Source of the DNA: Candidatus Pantoea soli
Lineage (GTDB): Bacteria; Pseudomonadota; Gammaproteobacteria; Enterobacterales; Enterobacteriaceae
Assembly (NCBI RefSeq): GCF_007833795.1
Contig: NZ_CP032702.1
Span: 1,860,001 to 1,924,000 of the forward strand
Direction of reading: 5' to 3'
DNA: 64,000 nt
Shown here: positions 1 through 8,667 of the stretch, in pieces
Numbering within the stretch: the first letter of the stretch is position 1
Layout: each line of letters begins with the position of its first letter
Translations under genes and position numbers: made by a program
The notes under the pieces: generated by a model
What the model was told of the DNA's origin: nothing
The model's database searches: none
Seen by the model: the letters and a program-made list of their open reading frames with translations, nothing else

Positions 1-1
1 G

Positions 2-142
2 GTGCTCTCAAAACTTTATGAGCACAACACCGTCTGGATGCCGATTGTGGATGAGGAAGGCCGTTATAGCGGGGAGATTTCTCAGGATTATATTGCGGAC
101 TACCTGAGCTCTGGCCGGACGCGCCGGCGACTCAATCCCTGA
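2..142 (+). CDS. C-terminal end of a CBS-domain ABC transporter ATPase (osmoprotectant type)
   Basis: Only the last 46 codons are inside the window; the gene enters from the left edge and stops at TGA 140-142. The visible peptide contains VWMPIVDEEGRYSGEIS, the usual end of a CBS domain, followed by a basic tail. C-terminal CBS pairs are typical of ATPases of the glycine betaine/carnitine/choline uptake family (OsmV, OpuCA, ProV). The ATPase core is not visible, so a family call beyond CBS protein is inference. The next gene lies on the opposite strand, so this is the end of its transcription unit. Confidence 0.5.
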   Translation: MLSKLYEHNTVWMPIVDEEGRYSGEISQDYIADYLSSGRTRRRLNP

Positions 143-233
143 AGGCACGCCATCATCGTAACCGGGCGCCGCAGGCCAGCGGAAAAGTGGGCCTCTAAGG
201 CCACACCGCGTTCCGCAGTCTGCGTCACAGAGC

Positions 234-258
234 CGGCGCCAGCCACGGCGCTGGCGCT
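234..258. terminator. GC-rich hairpin between convergent genes
   Basis: GCGCCAGC (236-243) pairs with GCTGGCGC (250-257). It lies between the rightward CBS protein and the leftward permease. No T-run follows on either side, so it may be a REP-like or weak bidirectional terminator structure. Confidence 0.3.
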
Positions 259-329
259 GTCACACTCCTGTCTGGCGGGCGCGGATGGGCCGCGCTGTGC
301 GGGTGATGCCCGCCGCACGATTCTGCGCC

Positions 330-1709
330 TCAGGCATCCGGCGATTTTTCTGCCGCATTGAGGGTAACCGGCTGGGGCAGCTCTGACGGCAGCACCACAT
401 TCAACAGCATGGCCAGAATGCCGCCGGTGGTCACCGCGTGTCCGAAAAGATGACTTACCAGCGGCGGGAACTGCTTCAGCACATCCGGCACCGCTTCTAC
501 CCCCAGTCCGATACCAAATGACACCGCGACAATCAGCATTTCACGGCGTCCCAGCGGGGATTGCGTCATAACGCGAATGCCGGCGGCCACCACGCTGCCG
601 AACATGACCAGCGTCGCGCCCCCCAGCACCGGCGGCGGAATTTGCTGCAGCAGATCACCAATCACCGGGAAAATCCCCAGCAGTACCAGCATGACGCCAA
701 TCACCATGCCAACATACCGGCTGGCAACGCCGGTCATCTGAATCACGCCGTTGTTTTGCGCAAAGGTGGTATTGGGAAAAGCGGAAAACAGCGCTGCCAG
801 CAAACAGCTGATGCCATCGGCAAGAATGCCGCCCTGCAGACGACGCTGAAAGCCTTCACCCGTCAGCGGCTGGCGTGATATCAGGCAGTTGGCGGTTAAA
901 TCTCCTACTGCTTCAATCACGCAGATCACGGACACCAGCGCCACCGGAACAAACAGTGTCCAGTCAAAGTTAAAGCCAAAACGCAAAAAGGTGGGCAGCA
1001 CCAGCCAGTGGGCGTCCGCCATGGGCTTCAGGGGCAGATGCCCGGTCAGCGCCGCGGCGATACAGCCCACGCCAATGCCGGCCACCACCGCCACCAGTCG
1101 CATCCAGCGGTTGTGCGCGCGGTTCAGCACAATAATCACCAGCAATGTCAGCGCGCCCAACGCCAGATTGCCCGGCGCGCCAAAATCTGCGGCGTGATGA
1201 CCGCCGGCCCAGTCAGTGATGCTGACTTTAATCAGGCTGATGCCAATCAGGGTGATTACCGTGCCGGTGACCACTGGCGTCAGCACTTTGCGCAGCGGCG
1301 CAATACAGCGGCTGATCAGCATCGGGATCAGCGCCGCCACCAGATTGCAGCCAAAGATCATGGCAAGCATCTCTTCGGGAGAACCGCCCTGCGCTTTGAC
1401 CATCAGCCCGCCGGAGAGGATAACGCCGAGAAAAGCAAAGCTGGTGCCCTGCAGACAAATCATGCCCGCGCCGATCCCCAGCACGCGACGCGCCTGCAGA
1501 AAGGTTCCAAGGCCGGAGACCAGCAGCGACATACTGATCAGATAGGGAATATACGCCTGCAGCCCCAGCACGGAGCCGATAATCAGCGGCGGCGTAATGA
1601 TGCCAACGACGCTGGCCAGCACGTGTTGCAACGCGGCGAAAAATGCCGGGGCCGGACCAATGCGGTCGTCCAGCCCGTATAACAAACCTTTTTCCTGTGG
1701 ATGTGACAT
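330..1709 (-). CDS. xanP: NCS2-family xanthine/purine permease (XanP-like)
   Basis: Inner-membrane proton symporter of the nucleobase-ascorbate (NCS2) family, 459 residues, close to E. coli XanP (463). The family signature QNNGVIQMTGVASRYVG lies near residue 318 and a conserved EAVGD segment near residue 265; both belong to the substrate-binding core of this family. Many hydrophobic segments fit the 14-helix fold. E. coli has several paralogues (XanP, XanQ, UacT, YgfQ), and overall similarity by eye is best to XanP, so xanthine is the likely substrate; urate is the main alternative. It stands alone on its strand, with 183 bp separating it from bioD2 behind it. Confidence 0.8.
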   Translation of the reverse strand: MSHPQEKGLLYGLDDRIGPAPAFFAALQHVLASVVGIITPPLIIGSVLGLQAYIPYLISMSLLVSGLGTFLQARRVLGIGAGMICLQGTSFAFLGVILSGGLMVKAQGGSPEEMLAMIFGCNLVAALIPMLISRCIAPLRKVLTPVVTGTVITLIGISLIKVSITDWAGGHHAADFGAPGNLALGALTLLVIIVLNRAHNRWMRLVAVVAGIGVGCIAAALTGHLPLKPMADAHWLVLPTFLRFGFNFDWTLFVPVALVSVICVIEAVGDLTANCLISRQPLTGEGFQRRLQGGILADGISCLLAALFSAFPNTTFAQNNGVIQMTGVASRYVGMVIGVMLVLLGIFPVIGDLLQQIPPPVLGGATLVMFGSVVAAGIRVMTQSPLGRREMLIVAVSFGIGLGVEAVPDVLKQFPPLVSHLFGHAVTTGGILAMLLNVVLPSELPQPVTLNAAEKSPDA

Positions 1710-1892
1710 AGCGATGCTCCGGCTTTCGGGGGATTCATTAGCCGGACTGATGCAGGAAACGCGCCAGAGCGCAGAAAAACCGTTGTTCTGTAGCTAATTG
1801 GTTGAATATAAAGGCCTGTTCGGAGACGATCGCCGGTGACCGGGCCTGAAACGCCGGATTCAGCCAGCGGCGATTTGCGCCCCGTTGTTTCA

Positions 1893-2579
1893 TCATGCGG
1901 CGGGTTTTGCACTCTCGCTGTGCAGCGCGCTGATATCCAGATAATCACTGAGGTCGCGCTGCTCTGCGCGCGGCAGGTAAGGCAGCTCACCCAGCAGCGG
2001 TGCGCCAAGCTTTTCGCGCAGCACGTCGATGATCTGCGCATAATGTGCCAGCCCCGGATTGATGCGGTTTGCCACCCAGCCAGCTAAGGGCAAACCGTCC
2101 CGGGCGATCGCTTCTGCGGTCAGCAGCGCATGACTGATGCAGCCCTCCTTGATCCCGGCCACCAGAATGACCGGCAGCTGCTCCTGCTGCACCCAGCCAG
2201 AAAGCGGGTGCAGGTGGTTCAGCAGGCTGCGCCAGCCGCCGGTGCCCTCGACCACGACGCGATCGGCGCGCTGTTGCAAATCCGCCAGGCCGCGACTCAG
2301 CAAGGAAAAATTCACCGGCTCTGCCGGCCGGGTCGCCCTTTCCTGCTCCGTCAGCAGTACGGGATTCACGGCGCTGTAGGCCAGACTGAGGCCAGAGGCC
2401 TGCTGCAGCAACAGCGCGTCTTTATTACGTAAACCTTCTGGCGTCTGCTGTGCACTGCGCGCCACCGGTTTATAACCGGCTGCGCACAGATTCGCCCGGG
2501 CAAAGCACTGCAGCAGTGCACGGGAAACCACGGTCTTACCCACCGCAGTGTCGGTTCCGGTGATAAAAAGCGTTTTCAC
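1893..2579 (-). CDS. bioD2: Dethiobiotin synthetase paralogue BioD2 (YnfK)
   Basis: ATP-dependent carboxylase-type enzyme of the BioD family, which closes the ureido ring of dethiobiotin from 7,8-diaminopelargonate in biotin synthesis. The P-loop GTDTAVGKT is at residues 8-16, the substrate motif EGTGGWRSL is in the middle, and the C-terminal half carries GWVANRINPGLAHY and GELPYLPRAEQR, both shared with E. coli YnfK. Length 228 against 231. It is not in a bio operon; it lies behind mlc on the same strand, as in E. coli, and whether it contributes to biotin synthesis is uncertain in that organism too. The last residues are a divergent Ala/Ser-rich tail. Confidence 0.9.
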   Translation of the reverse strand: MKTLFITGTDTAVGKTVVSRALLQCFARANLCAAGYKPVARSAQQTPEGLRNKDALLLQQASGLSLAYSAVNPVLLTEQERATRPAEPVNFSLLSRGLADLQQRADRVVVEGTGGWRSLLNHLHPLSGWVQQEQLPVILVAGIKEGCISHALLTAEAIARDGLPLAGWVANRINPGLAHYAQIIDVLREKLGAPLLGELPYLPRAEQRDLSDYLDISALHSESAKPAA

Positions 2580-2684
2580 CTCTTTCCTCCTTCGTTTGAG
2601 CGATGCGTAACCTGCGAAGAAGGCAGTGTAAGGAAAGGTGGGAGTGCGCGGCTTGCGTTAGCGCAAACTTCAGGCGGGATCGGC

Positions 2685-3902
2685 TTATCCCTGCAGCAGT
2701 TTCACCAGCAGATGGCCGCTGTACATCGCATCTTTGATCAGCGCCGCCGCGCCCAGCGTACCAGGATCGTTAAAAGCGGCCGGTGCCAGCTGAATGGCTT
2801 CACTGTAGGCGGGCAGCGCCTGCTGCCGGATGGTGCTGCTCACGGCGGGAAACAGCACGTCTGCCGCCAGATTGAGTGGCGAGCCAATAAGGATTTGTTG
2901 CGGATTAAAGATATTGACCATCATCGCCAGCATACGGCCGATATGGTGACCGACTCCGGCAATCACATCATGCGCCAGACGATCGCCCTGCAGAGCGGCC
3001 TGACACAGGCTTTCCAGCGTCAGCGCCTGCTGATGCAGCCGGCTCTCGGGCTGCGCAGGCAGGCGCTGTGCCGCCAGCTGCAGCAGGCTGCCGGTGCTGG
3101 CCACCGTTTCCAGACAGCCATGGTTGCCGCAGTAGCACTGCTGGCCGTAAGGATCGATTTGCGTATGGCCGATTTCCACCAGCGCGCGCCCGCTTTTATG
3201 CAGCAGCTGGCCACCGCTGATCACGCCGGCACCGACGGTTTCATCTATCACGATCTGAATCACATCCTGCGCGCCGCGTGAGGCACCAAACAGCGACTCC
3301 GCCAGCGTCCAGGCAGAAATGTCGTGCTGCACAAACACCGGCAGCCCGCTGCGCGCTGACAGGGTTTCCCCCAGCGGCATCTCCTGCACGTCGTAGCCGG
3401 GCATACGGTGCACCACGCCTGAAGCGGCATTGATCAGGCCCGGCAGGGTAATGGCAATGGCCGTCAGGCGCTCCAGCAGGTGCTGATGACGGATAAAGAA
3501 GGCGTCGACCAGCTCCTGCAGCCGCGTCAGCAGCGGCATCGCCGCGCTGGCGGCCAGCGGCAGGCGATCTTCCTGCAGCGTACGGCTGCTGAGATCGCGC
3601 AGCGTTAGTGTGATAAAGCCCGGTTGAATACGCACCGCCAGATAGTGCCAGGCAACGGTGTCGAGGATCAAACCAATGGCGGGGCGTCCGCGGCTGCCGG
3701 GCTCCTGAAACTCTGTTTCCTGCACCAGATGCGCATCCAGCATTTCACGCACAATTTTGGTGATACTGGCTGGCGCCAGCTGGGCACGTTTAGAAAGCTC
3801 AATACGCGAAATCGGGCCGTAATGGTCAATCAGTCGGTAAACCACACCTGCGTTGGTCTGTTTAATTTGGTCAATGTGGCCAGGCTGACTGTCCAGATTC
3901 AC
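2685..3902 (-). CDS. mlc: Global repressor of sugar uptake genes, Mlc (DgsA), ROK family
   Basis: DNA-binding repressor of PTS genes in enterics; glucose transport relieves repression because dephosphorylated PtsG binds Mlc at the membrane. Residues 1-80 form the winged helix-turn-helix (SRIELSKRAQLAPASITKI), followed by a ROK sugar-kinase-like domain with the zinc site CYCGNHGC near residue 257 and the C-terminal SGHLLVKLLQG that resembles the amphipathic end helix of E. coli Mlc. Length 405 against 406. A CRP-like site and a Mlc-like dyad lie just upstream, suggesting CRP activation and autorepression as in E. coli. bioD2 follows 105 bp downstream. Confidence 0.95.
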   Translation of the reverse strand: MNLDSQPGHIDQIKQTNAGVVYRLIDHYGPISRIELSKRAQLAPASITKIVREMLDAHLVQETEFQEPGSRGRPAIGLILDTVAWHYLAVRIQPGFITLTLRDLSSRTLQEDRLPLAASAAMPLLTRLQELVDAFFIRHQHLLERLTAIAITLPGLINAASGVVHRMPGYDVQEMPLGETLSARSGLPVFVQHDISAWTLAESLFGASRGAQDVIQIVIDETVGAGVISGGQLLHKSGRALVEIGHTQIDPYGQQCYCGNHGCLETVASTGSLLQLAAQRLPAQPESRLHQQALTLESLCQAALQGDRLAHDVIAGVGHHIGRMLAMMVNIFNPQQILIGSPLNLAADVLFPAVSSTIRQQALPAYSEAIQLAPAAFNDPGTLGAAALIKDAMYSGHLLVKLLQG

Positions 3903-3915
3903 GCCCTGCTCCCGG

Positions 3916-3937
3916 TTATTTTCGCGCTTCTAAATAA
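3916..3937 (-). promoter_or_regulatory. Possible Mlc autoregulatory operator
   Basis: Perfect dyad TTATTT-N10-AAATAA placed 14-35 bp upstream of the mlc start. Known Mlc operators are AT-rich dyads with TTATTT/AAATAA arms, and mlc is autoregulated in E. coli. Match made by eye. Confidence 0.45.
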
Positions 3938-3989
3938 ACAGCAGCTATGGTGATGCAGTTTGGCCGGCAGCGTCAAATATTTGATTAGA

Positions 3990-4009
3990 AATGTGATTTA
4001 TCGCACATA
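3990..4009 (-). promoter_or_regulatory. CRP-like site upstream of mlc
   Basis: TGTGA-TTTATC-GCACA at 3992-4007 matches the CRP consensus TGTGA-N6-TCACA with one mismatch. E. coli mlc is controlled by CRP-cAMP, which fits this position. Confidence 0.55.
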
Positions 4010-4037
4010 AAGTGCCGGGGTATCGCGCGTGGCTGGT

Positions 4038-4934
4038 TTATTTTTCCGCACCGCGCAGCAGTAAATCCATCATGTTGCGCATCTGCGCCGTGGGCTCGCG
4101 CTGCGCCGACCACACCAGCCACACTTCCGAGGTGGCGTCCTTCTCCTGCAGCGGCAGCCACACCACATCAGCCAGCCGGGCGCGCCGGAACGAGGCCGGC
4201 AGAATGGATACGCCAAGTCCGGTTGCCACCAGGCCAAGAATGGTCATCGCTTCGCCCACTTCCTGGGTAATAAACGGGGTAATCTGGTAGCGGTGCAGCA
4301 GCGCCAGGATTTCACTGTACAGCGCGGTGCCGCCCTGCGGATCAAAAAAGACAAATGGCTCGCTGGCCAGCGCCTGAACCGAGAGGGTTTCCGCATCAGC
4401 CAGCGGGTGGGCCCAGTGAACCACCGCGCTTAACGGCTCACGCAGCAGCAGCCGGTACTGTAAATCGGCAGGCAGCGGTGTATTACGCATCACACCCAGA
4501 TCCAGCCGCCCTTCATGCAGCGGGGTCAACTGCTGACGCGTATTGTTTTCCTGCATCTGAATGTGCACTTCCGGCCAGCGCTGGCGGAACTGATACAGCG
4601 CATCGGACATCAGGCCGGTAAAAGGCGCGGACGACGTAAAGCCAATCCGCAGTTCCCCTTCCTGGCCGTGATGAATGCGCGCAGCGCGCTGCACCGCCTG
4701 CTCAACCTGTAGCAGCGTGGCACGCGCGTCCTGTAAAAAGGCCTCACCGGCCGGCGTCAGCTGCACGCTGCGGTTGGTGCGGCTAAACAGCCGGGCCGCC
4801 ATCGCCTGCTCCAGCTGCTGAATCTGCTGGCTGAGCGGCGGCTGGGAAATATGCAGCCGCTGCGCGGCGCGGCCAAAATGCAGCTCTTCCGCGACGGCGA
4901 CAAAATAGCGCAAATGGCGCAGCTCAATATTCAT
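4038..4934 (-). CDS. ynfL: LysR-family regulator YnfL
   Basis: LysR-type transcription factor of 298 residues. The N-terminal helix-turn-helix reads LRHLRYFVAVAEELHFGRAAQRL and the effector domain includes GFTSSAPF and EPFVFFDPQGGTALY. Start chosen at the ATG giving MNIELRHL, which aligns with E. coli YnfL; an in-frame TTG two codons earlier is less likely. It is divergent from ynfM across about 94 bp, the normal arrangement for a LysR regulator and its target, so it probably controls ynfM. The order ynfM-ynfL-mlc-bioD2 is the same as in E. coli. Confidence 0.88.
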   Translation of the reverse strand: MNIELRHLRYFVAVAEELHFGRAAQRLHISQPPLSQQIQQLEQAMAARLFSRTNRSVQLTPAGEAFLQDARATLLQVEQAVQRAARIHHGQEGELRIGFTSSAPFTGLMSDALYQFRQRWPEVHIQMQENNTRQQLTPLHEGRLDLGVMRNTPLPADLQYRLLLREPLSAVVHWAHPLADAETLSVQALASEPFVFFDPQGGTALYSEILALLHRYQITPFITQEVGEAMTILGLVATGLGVSILPASFRRARLADVVWLPLQEKDATSEVWLVWSAQREPTAQMRNMMDLLLRGAEK

Positions 4935-5028
4935 AGGCAAAAGGTCTTATTTGAGATTATTAATATATTGTACAACCTAATATGCTTTTCCTACAGTGAC
5001 AGGACGCTTACCCGACTGAGGAAATGAC

Positions 5029-6282
5029 GTGAGTCGCCCTTCATCCGCAGTGACACTGCATAACGACGATCTCTCCACCCGCCAGCCTGCAGTGCCGGAT
5101 TCAGCCTGGATTGAACGCGGATCGCCGCGCTTTTTCCGCGTGACGCTGGCACTGTTCTCGGCCGGACTGGCCACCTTCGCCCTGCTTTACTGCGTACAGC
5201 CGATCCTGCCGGTGCTGTCACAGCAGTTTGGCGTATCCCCTGCGGAAAGCAGCGTGTCGCTCTCCCTTTCCACCGCCCTGATGGCGCTGGGTCTGCTGTT
5301 TACCGGCCCGCTTTCGGATGCCATTGGCCGTAAATCGGTGATGGTGACATCGCTGACGCTTGCCGCACTGTGCACGCTGGTATCCGCCACCATGAGCAGC
5401 TGGCACGGCATTCTGCTGATGCGCGCGCTGACCGGGTTATCCCTCAGCGGCGTGGCGGCAGTCGGCATGACCTATCTGAGTGAAGAGATGCATCCCCGGG
5501 TGGTTGCGTTCTCAATGGGGCTGTATATCAGCGGCAATTCGATTGGTGGCATGAGCGGACGACTGCTGAGCGGCGTACTGACCGATTTCTTCTCATGGCG
5601 GATAGCGATCGGCGTGATCGGTGCCTGTGCGCTGGCGGGCGCGCTGATGTTCTGGAAAATTCTGCCGGCGTCGCGCCATTTCCGTCCGGCTTCGCTGCGC
5701 CCGCGCAGCCTGCTGCTGAACTTCCGTCTGCACTGGCGTGACAAAGGCCTGCCGCTGCTGTTTGCCGAAGGTTTTCTGCTGATGGGGGCGTTTGTCACCC
5801 TGTTCAACTACATCGGTTACCGGCTGCTGAGTGCGCCCTGGTCGCTGAGCCAGGCGGTTGTGGGCTTGCTGTCGGTAGTGTATCTCACTGGTTCATGGAG
5901 TTCGCCCAAAGCCGGAGCGATGACCAGCCGCTACGGGCGCGGCCCGGTGATGATTGCCGCCACGGCAGTCATGCTGAGCGGACTGCTGCTGACGGTGTTC
6001 AGCTCGCTGTGGATTATTCTGCCTGGCATGATGCTGTTTACCGCCGGCTTCTTTGCGGCGCATTCGGTGGCCAGCGGCTGGATTGGCCCGCGCGCGCGGC
6101 GCGCGAAAGGCCAGGCGTCATCGCTGTATCTGTTCAGCTACTACCTCGGCTCCAGCGTGGCCGGCACCTTCGGCGGCGTGTTCTGGCACCAGTATGGCTG
6201 GCCGGGCGTCACGGTGTTTATCAGCGTATTGCTGGTGCTGGCGCTGCTGACCGGCCTGCGTTTGCAGGGCCGGAAACTGTAA
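5029..6282 (+). CDS. ynfM: MFS transporter YnfM
   Basis: Major facilitator efflux-type inner-membrane protein, 417 residues, about 12 membrane segments. The loop motif GPLSDAIGRKSVMV after helix 2 and RAKGQASSLYLFSYYLGSS in the C-terminal half match E. coli YnfM closely. Translation starts at GTG 5029 with GAGGAA at 5018-5023 as ribosome binding site. The first 35 residues form a polar cytoplasmic tail as in the E. coli protein. Its substrate is not evident from sequence; the family is annotated as a putative sugar or drug exporter. It is divergent from its likely regulator ynfL. Confidence 0.9.
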   Translation: MSRPSSAVTLHNDDLSTRQPAVPDSAWIERGSPRFFRVTLALFSAGLATFALLYCVQPILPVLSQQFGVSPAESSVSLSLSTALMALGLLFTGPLSDAIGRKSVMVTSLTLAALCTLVSATMSSWHGILLMRALTGLSLSGVAAVGMTYLSEEMHPRVVAFSMGLYISGNSIGGMSGRLLSGVLTDFFSWRIAIGVIGACALAGALMFWKILPASRHFRPASLRPRSLLLNFRLHWRDKGLPLLFAEGFLLMGAFVTLFNYIGYRLLSAPWSLSQAVVGLLSVVYLTGSWSSPKAGAMTSRYGRGPVMIAATAVMLSGLLLTVFSSLWIILPGMMLFTAGFFAAHSVASGWIGPRARRAKGQASSLYLFSYYLGSSVAGTFGGVFWHQYGWPGVTVFISVLLVLALLTGLRLQGRKL

Positions 6283-6296
6283 TACTCCTCATCTGT

Positions 6297-6325
6297 TTAG
6301 CGGGGCCAGTCCGGCCCCGCCGCTC
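6297..6325 (+). terminator. Hairpin after ynfM
   Basis: CGGGGCC-AGTCC-GGCCCCG at 6301-6319 forms a 7-bp GC stem 19 bp after the stop codon. The downstream T-run is weak and displaced (TTTT near 6340). Confidence 0.4.
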
Positions 6326-6449
6326 CGCTTTTCCCGTAAAATCCGCTATTTACTCAGTGCCGGTTAAAACAAAACGACCATAAGTCGCTATAATTCGTTT
6401 TATTCCAACAATATGTAGACTTTATTTTTCACAGCAATGAGGTGGTCAG

Positions 6450-6701
6450 ATGGAACGCTTTTACTACGTCGATAAGCACGCCGGCTATAACGACAATCAT
6501 GTGGTGCATGCCAAAGGCTGCCCGTTCCTGCCTCAGGACAGCGCACGGCGTTTTCTCGGGACCTTTTATGCGCCCGCCGCCGCCATCCAGCAGGCGCGAA
6601 AATTTTATCCGGGTGCGCTGGGCTGTGAACATTGTTGTCCGGTGGCGGTAAAAAAAAACCTGAGCCTGCACAATAGCGTGGCCCTGAAACATATGGCCTG
6701 A
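6450..6701 (+). CDS. Small Cys/His-containing protein of unknown function
   Basis: 83 residues, ATG preceded by GAGG at 6439-6442. The sequence shows a pattern YVDKHAGYNDNHVVHAKGC early and CEHCC near residue 60, so three cysteines and several histidines could form a small metal site (C23 and C59/C62/C63 approximately). No signal peptide or membrane helix. I recall short proteins with the pattern HVVHxxxCPxLP...FLGxFY...CxxCC in other enterobacteria but know no assigned function. It is flanked by a hairpin after ynfM and by its own terminator, so it is probably a monocistronic gene. Confidence 0.7.
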   Translation: MERFYYVDKHAGYNDNHVVHAKGCPFLPQDSARRFLGTFYAPAAAIQQARKFYPGALGCEHCCPVAVKKNLSLHNSVALKHMA

Positions 6702-6714
6702 CTCTGATAATCCT

Positions 6715-6752
6715 GGCCTGACCGCTGGCGTTACCGTCAGGCCGGTTTTATT
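6715..6752 (+). terminator. Intrinsic terminator of the small Cys/His gene
   Basis: GGCCTGAC (6715-6722) pairs with GTCAGGCC (6736-6743), followed by GGTTTTATT. Confidence 0.75.
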
Positions 6753-7130
6753 AGCCGCGTTGCGCCATTTCTCTATAACAGAAACGTGCGACTCAGTTTT
6801 CACTGGATCGCCTCTGCCATGGTAGAATCTCTGCGATTGCTGTCCGGCCGCAGCCGGCCTTGCACAAAAGATCGCTCTTCCCCGCGCATACTCTCTGCGC
6901 CCTGCCGCGCTCTCTTTAGCCAGCATCACCGTCACCGGGGCCGGCTAAAATAGCGATACCCGTCAGCACATTACGCAGCCTTCACGCTGCGAAAAAATAT
7001 TCCGTCTGAAATCCCGGTGAAAGGTTTCCATCCGCTCATTAATGCTCCACAATAGGAGAAGTTTGTGACCTAGGTCACTTTATCAGGCGTTCTGGCGCCT
7101 CCTGACCGCCGCTAAATCAATTTGAATTCC
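6753..7130 (+). promoter_or_regulatory. Long gene-free leader region of sotB
   Basis: About 380 bp with no plausible gene. A sigma-70-like promoter is visible: TTCACT at 6799-6804 and TAGAAT at 6823-6828 with an 18-bp spacer. If used, it would give a transcript leader of almost 300 nt. Within it are a GC hairpin near 6845-6860 (GGCCG/CGGCC type), the palindrome at 7065-7078, and AGGCG/CGCCT arms at 7085-7100. The role is not known. Confidence 0.4.
7065..7078. promoter_or_regulatory. Perfect 14-bp palindrome upstream of sotB
   Basis: GTGACCTAGGTCAC reads the same on both strands and lies 53 bp before the sotB ATG. Such a palindrome suits a dimeric repressor (TetR or MarR type), but no factor can be named. 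Confidence 0.4.
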
Positions 7131-8315
7131 ATGCAATCAACTACCGTTTCACGTAAAACAGCCTGGCTGCGCGTTGTGCTGCTGGCCATCGCGGCTTTTG
7201 TCTTTAACACCACCGAGTTTGTGCCGGTCGGCCTGCTGTCCGATATTGCCGACAGCTTTGCCATGAAAACCGCCGATGTCGGCATCATGCTCACCATCTA
7301 TGCCTGGGTGGTGGCGCTGTTGTCGCTGCCGCTGATGCTGCTGACACGCAACATTGAACGCCGGCTGCTGCTGGCGGTGCTGTTTGTGCTGTTTGTCGCC
7401 AGTCACGTCCTCTCTTCGTTCGCGTGGGATTTCACCTCGCTGGTGATTTCACGTATCGGTATTGCCCTGGCACACGCGGTGTTCTGGTCAATCACTGCGT
7501 CGCTGGCGATTCGCGTGGCACCGGCAGGGAAAAAAACCCAGGCGCTGAGTATGCTGGCGACCGGCACCGCCCTGGCGATGGTGCTCGGGGTGCCGATTGG
7601 CCGTATCGTCGGGCAATATCTTGGCTGGCGCACCACCTTTGGCATGATCGGTCTCTCCGCGCTGGTGCTGATGATTCTGCTGGTGCGCGTCCTGCCGCGC
7701 CTGCCCAGCGAGCATACCGGTTCGCTCAGCAGCGTACCGATGCTGTTTCGCCGTCCGGCGCTGGTGGCAATGTACCTGCTGGTCACCGTGGTGGTCACCG
7801 CGCACTATACCGCTTACAGCTATATTGAGCCCTTTATGCAGCTGGTGGCGAACGCGGACGAGAACTTTACCACCCTGCTGCTGCTGCTGTTTGGATCGGC
7901 GGGGATTCTGGGCAGCCTGCTGTTCAGCACGCTGGGCAATAAGTTTCCGTCCGGGCTGCTGATCGCTGCCATTGCGCTGATCACCCTGTGCATGGGGCTG
8001 TTGCTGTTCGCGGCCGTGCGCCCGGCGGCTATCGTGCTGCTGTGCATCATCTGGGGTATGGCCATGATGATGATTGGCCTGGCTATGCAGGTGCGCGTAC
8101 TGTCGCTGGCACCCGACGCCACAGATGTCGCGATGTCGCTGTTTTCCGGCATCTATAACATCGGTATTGGCGCCGGCGCGTTACTGGGTAACCAGGTCAG
8201 CGAGCATCTGCAGATGTCCGATGTGGGAAATGTCGGCGGGCTGATTGGCCTGGCAGCCCTGTTCTGGTGTATCGCCATCTTCCGGCGCTATCCGCAGCTA
8301 CGCTCTAACGGGTAA
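7131..8315 (+). CDS. sotB: Sugar efflux MFS transporter SotB
   Basis: Inner-membrane drug:H+ antiporter-1 type MFS protein that in E. coli exports arabinose and IPTG. 394 residues with about 12 membrane helices; [48 protein letters not shown] and [22 protein letters not shown] are near-identical to E. coli SotB (YdeA). ATG 7131 gives MQSTTVSRK, aligning exactly with the E. coli start MTTNTVSRK; a TTG three codons earlier is the alternative. No good Shine-Dalgarno sequence is seen for either. It ends at a shared terminator with the rhamnose operon on the other strand. Confidence 0.92.
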   Translation: MQSTTVSRKTAWLRVVLLAIAAFVFNTTEFVPVGLLSDIADSFAMKTADVGIMLTIYAWVVALLSLPLMLLTRNIERRLLLAVLFVLFVASHVLSSFAWDFTSLVISRIGIALAHAVFWSITASLAIRVAPAGKKTQALSMLATGTALAMVLGVPIGRIVGQYLGWRTTFGMIGLSALVLMILLVRVLPRLPSEHTGSLSSVPMLFRRPALVAMYLLVTVVVTAHYTAYSYIEPFMQLVANADENFTTLLLLLFGSAGILGSLLFSTLGNKFPSGLLIAAIALITLCMGLLLFAAVRPAAIVLLCIIWGMAMMMIGLAMQVRVLSLAPDATDVAMSLFSGIYNIGIGAGALLGNQVSEHLQMSDVGNVGGLIGLAALFWCIAIFRRYPQLRSNG

Positions 8316-8325
8316 TGCGTTGACA

Positions 8326-8350
8326 GGCGGCCGCAGCGGGCCGCCTTTTT
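8326..8350. terminator. Intrinsic terminator between sotB and rhaM
   Basis: GGCGGCC (8326-8332) pairs with GGCCGCC (8339-8345), followed by TTTTT on the + strand. It sits between convergent genes. Confidence 0.85.
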
Positions 8351-8352
8351 GA

Positions 8353-8667
8353 TCAGCGCAGATAAAACATGGGCTGCAGTTCGCTGCTCACCGGGCTGTT
8401 ATCGGCGTTGACGGGCATCAGGGTTTTCATGGACGCCCACCAGCGCTGGCACACCTCCGTCTGCGCAATGGCCTGCCAGCGCGCCTCCGATTCAATGTCG
8501 ACGCTGGCGAACAGCAGATGGCGCTCTGCGTCCAGCCAGATGGCGTAATGGTGCACACCGTGGTCTTTCAGCGTCTGCGCCAGCTCCGGCCAGATGGGCG
8601 TGTGGCGGCGCAGATATTCATCGTGGCAGTGCGCATGCACCTGCATAACGAAGGCCTTACGCAACAT
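8353..8667 (-). CDS. rhaM: L-rhamnose mutarotase
   Basis: Interconverts alpha and beta anomers of L-rhamnose so that the isomerase gets its preferred form. 104 residues from ATG 8667, the length of E. coli RhaM. The expected catalytic residues are present: His22 ([10 protein letters not shown]), Tyr41 (HHYAIWLD) and the Trp pair 76-77 (CQRWW); NSPVSSELQ near the end is a family signature. The start overlaps the rhaD stop by 11 bp, which fixes it as the last gene of the rhaBADM operon; longer in-frame starts lie inside rhaD and do not align. Confidence 0.93.
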   Translation of the reverse strand: MLRKAFVMQVHAHCHDEYLRRHTPIWPELAQTLKDHGVHHYAIWLDAERHLLFASVDIESEARWQAIAQTEVCQRWWASMKTLMPVNADNSPVSSELQPMFYLR

